Source: Otis tarda (lineage: Eukaryota; Chordata; Aves; Otidiformes; Otididae). From it: DNA of 64,000 nt. The notes beneath the pieces are model-generated. The model searched no databases. It was not told the DNA's origin and saw only the letters and a program-made list of their open reading frames with translations. Both the position numbers and the translations under genes were made by a program. Location of the stretch: assembly GCA_026413225.1 (NCBI GenBank), contig CM048554.1:55201463-55265462 (forward strand), written 5' to 3'. Positions 62,101 through 64,000 of the stretch are shown here, one piece after another. The first letter of the stretch is position 1, and each line of letters starts with the position of its first letter.

Positions 62101-64000
62101 CTTCCCCTACCAGCAGTATAGTAGTATCTTATGGGTGTTTTCATTGGTAGGTACCAGCATGCTTTGCAGATTAAAGAAGCATGTTATCATCACTACTTCA
62201 CTTTTTGGAGAGCAGTCAGGAGGTGGCAAGGCCGAGGTTAAAGAACAACAATGGAAATGAGAGAGAAGCACAGAGGACAGTCAGGGAAGTGAAGCAAAAC
62301 TGTTCTGTGTAACCAACACAGATCAGGATGTCTCTATTTTTAGAGAAAGCCCCTGAAAATGGCTCTTCAAAGGGCTGCCTGAAGCCATTCATAAAGCCAG
62401 GCCGGGGCTTACCAAACCTAGTGTTCTTCCTCCATGTGGATTTCCCCGTTTTTACTTCCATTCAGCTGCTCAGGGCTAACTCTACAAAATACTAGATAAA
62501 ATTGTGCTAAAACATGTCAATGGCACAAAGGGAGGAACATGTTTGCCTGTCCCCAGCCCTCTGAACTCTCCTGCTAACCCAGCAAAACCTAAAGCAATAT
62601 AGACACTGGTGGAGAGACTCCAGATGGGTAGAGGCAAGACCTGCCACGCTGTCAGGTAGCCAGGTTGGCAGGGGAGGACATGCCCGCAATTACATAGTCC
62701 ATCTGCATGCCCAGAGCCAAGCTGTGCATCAGTCTTCAGGGAAACTATGAGGTTTGATGAGTCCCTGAGCCAGGCAGCTGACCTGTGTCCCCTAGGAAAA
62801 CATCATTGCATCCCTCTTTACCCAGAGTGGGAACTCATGCTGGAACATGTTTCTTGTAACCATCCCTTGTGAGCATCTGTTATGAGTCCCTTCCTGGCCC
62901 AAGTGCTTTCTACTGAAGTCAACACCACAGATTTAGCTCTGGCTATGATGTGGCTTCTGCCTTTATACCACAGGCCAGTGGTGCAGCATTACCTCACTTC
63001 CAGCGTAAGGGACTTTACTACTCCACAAAGACTAGGAGACTGTACCCACTCCAAAAAGCTGAGTACGATAGATAGAGACCCATTACCCTAATTTCACAGA
63101 AAGCCAGGCAAAGCCTGGGGGACAACAGGATTTTCCTGAAAAGACTGTAGCCATCCTCAGATCCACGTGTGATGCTATGCTGCACCACTGCCTTCTGCAC
63201 GCACTCTGCACCACTGACGTGCACAGTGTTGTCTCTGCACCACTGACCAGCACACACTCAGCACCAGTTAATCCTCCGGCATCCAAAATCCAGCACTGTC
63301 ACATCCCTGCTGGACAAGGAGCAGCAGGTCACAATGATCGAAGCCTCATTTAAATGCAGCATGCCTGCTCGCAGGAACTGTAAATACACCAAATATGAAG
63401 GATGAGCGAAGAGAGCAAGGGGATTGCTCTGAATGCTCAAAGCAGCTTAAAGGGAGCAGGCATGAAAGTTTTGCTTTAGCAAAACAAAAAAAAATTGGTC
63501 TTGCCATCCAGCTGACACATCCAAACCCTCCACCTGGGGTGTGTCCTCATTTGGATCAACATTTCGCTCCTTCCAAGGTACCTCCTAATGGCCTATTGAT
63601 TTAAACAGATGTCCCAGTAAATGTGTTACAACAGGAACAACAGCCCAGCAGCAATTGCACGTTCATGTGCTAACACCCCGCAGTGCAGTGCAAAAGGGAA
63701 AATGAGTTTTGAGAGGGTAGGTTGTTGGCAGGTCAATGCGATCCTAGTAATTCTGGCAACAGGCAGCCCACCCCAGAGCAGGGGTAACACAAGCAAGTGC
63801 AGCACAGCCTCCCCTCTGCAATCTGTCCTCAAAAACCAGTGTCACCTCCTGGTTCACCTTCCTGAGGCCCCTGCCACCCTCCTAATGTAGCTCCATCCTT
63901 GTACAAAACACCACTTGCCAGCCCCAGCTATGCCATGGCAGGGCACATCCCAAAAACCATCTGCCTGCCAGTCCCAGGTAGGAAATGACCTCCTTGTGAG
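59121..64000. other. Unique non-coding DNA, about 4.9 kb
   Basis: No gene or interspersed repeat is recognised. A degenerate three-unit repeat lies at 63179-63250. Open frames are under about 135 codons and match nothing I know. Confidence 0.6.
63179..63250 (+). repeat. Degenerate three-unit minisatellite
   Basis: TGCACCACTG begins at 63180, 63207 and 63236, a period of about 27-29 bp, with partly similar sequence (CTGCACGCACTC, GTGCACAGTG) between the cores. Confidence 0.65.

Noticed and set aside
63179-63250. Regularly spaced repeats that might suggest a CRISPR array
   Set aside because: Only three degenerate 10-bp cores with related, not unique, spacers, in eukaryotic DNA; it is a decayed minisatellite.
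1-64000. Search for tRNA genes through GGTTCGAATCC-type B boxes
   Set aside because: TTCGA occurrences lie in CR1 or in unique DNA without a matching A box or cloverleaf.
1-64000. Search for a novel defence, biosynthetic or mobile gene system
   Set aside because: There are no intact genes in the window and the only coding remnants belong to a known retrotransposon family, so no such system can be supported.

Overview
The window reads as ordinary nuclear DNA from a bird. The main evidence is a set of CR1 LINE copies. Several carry the avian CR1 3' end (a 'ttggactagatgacct' block, a 'ccttccaac' block, and a tail of short repeats such as 'attctatg'). The longest also keeps CR1-type reverse-transcriptase protein motifs ([14 protein letters not shown]). 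Base composition is mixed and CpG is generally scarce. The species cannot be named from this sequence. I found no bacterial, plasmid or viral organisation: no operons, no ribosome binding sites ahead of long frames, no tRNA or rRNA genes and no CRISPR array.

I found no intact protein-coding gene and no exon that I recognise. The only reading frames with recognisable protein similarity belong to decayed CR1 copies. Other open frames are at most about 200 codons, match nothing I know, and have the low-complexity or repeat-antisense character expected by chance in 64 kb. The window is therefore either intergenic or lies inside a long intron.

Layout. 1-6.4 kb is unique sequence with a polypyrimidine tract, an AT-rich candidate conserved stretch (about 2.94-3.2 kb), a CpG-rich patch (3.23-3.69 kb) and another candidate regulatory stretch near 5.9 kb. 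At 6.4-11.3 kb two closely related CR1 copies lie in opposite orientation, with a 50-bp CR1 tail flanked by a 9-bp target duplication and an old MIR-like SINE relic between them. 11.3-29.4 kb is mostly unique DNA with a short CR1 at 17.2 kb and several homopolymer runs. At 29.4-34 kb there is a CR1 tail, two MIR-like relics, a TA-rich microsatellite and two direct copies of an unidentified repeat of about 128 bp. 34-40.6 kb is unique DNA with two candidate regulatory stretches. 40.65-42.3 kb holds the most informative element: a CR1 that starts in the end of ORF1, runs into the ORF2 endonuclease, loses a central block and resumes in the reverse transcriptase through to the 3' tail. 42.3-64 kb is unique DNA with two more MIR-like relics and small repeats.

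No part of the window forms a working pathway. The items most worth checking are the internally deleted CR1, the frameshift shared by two CR1 copies, the 9-bp duplication around a tiny CR1 insert, the unidentified repeat pair, the CpG-rich patch and several unique stretches that may be conserved non-coding elements. I did not find evidence for a new biological system here.
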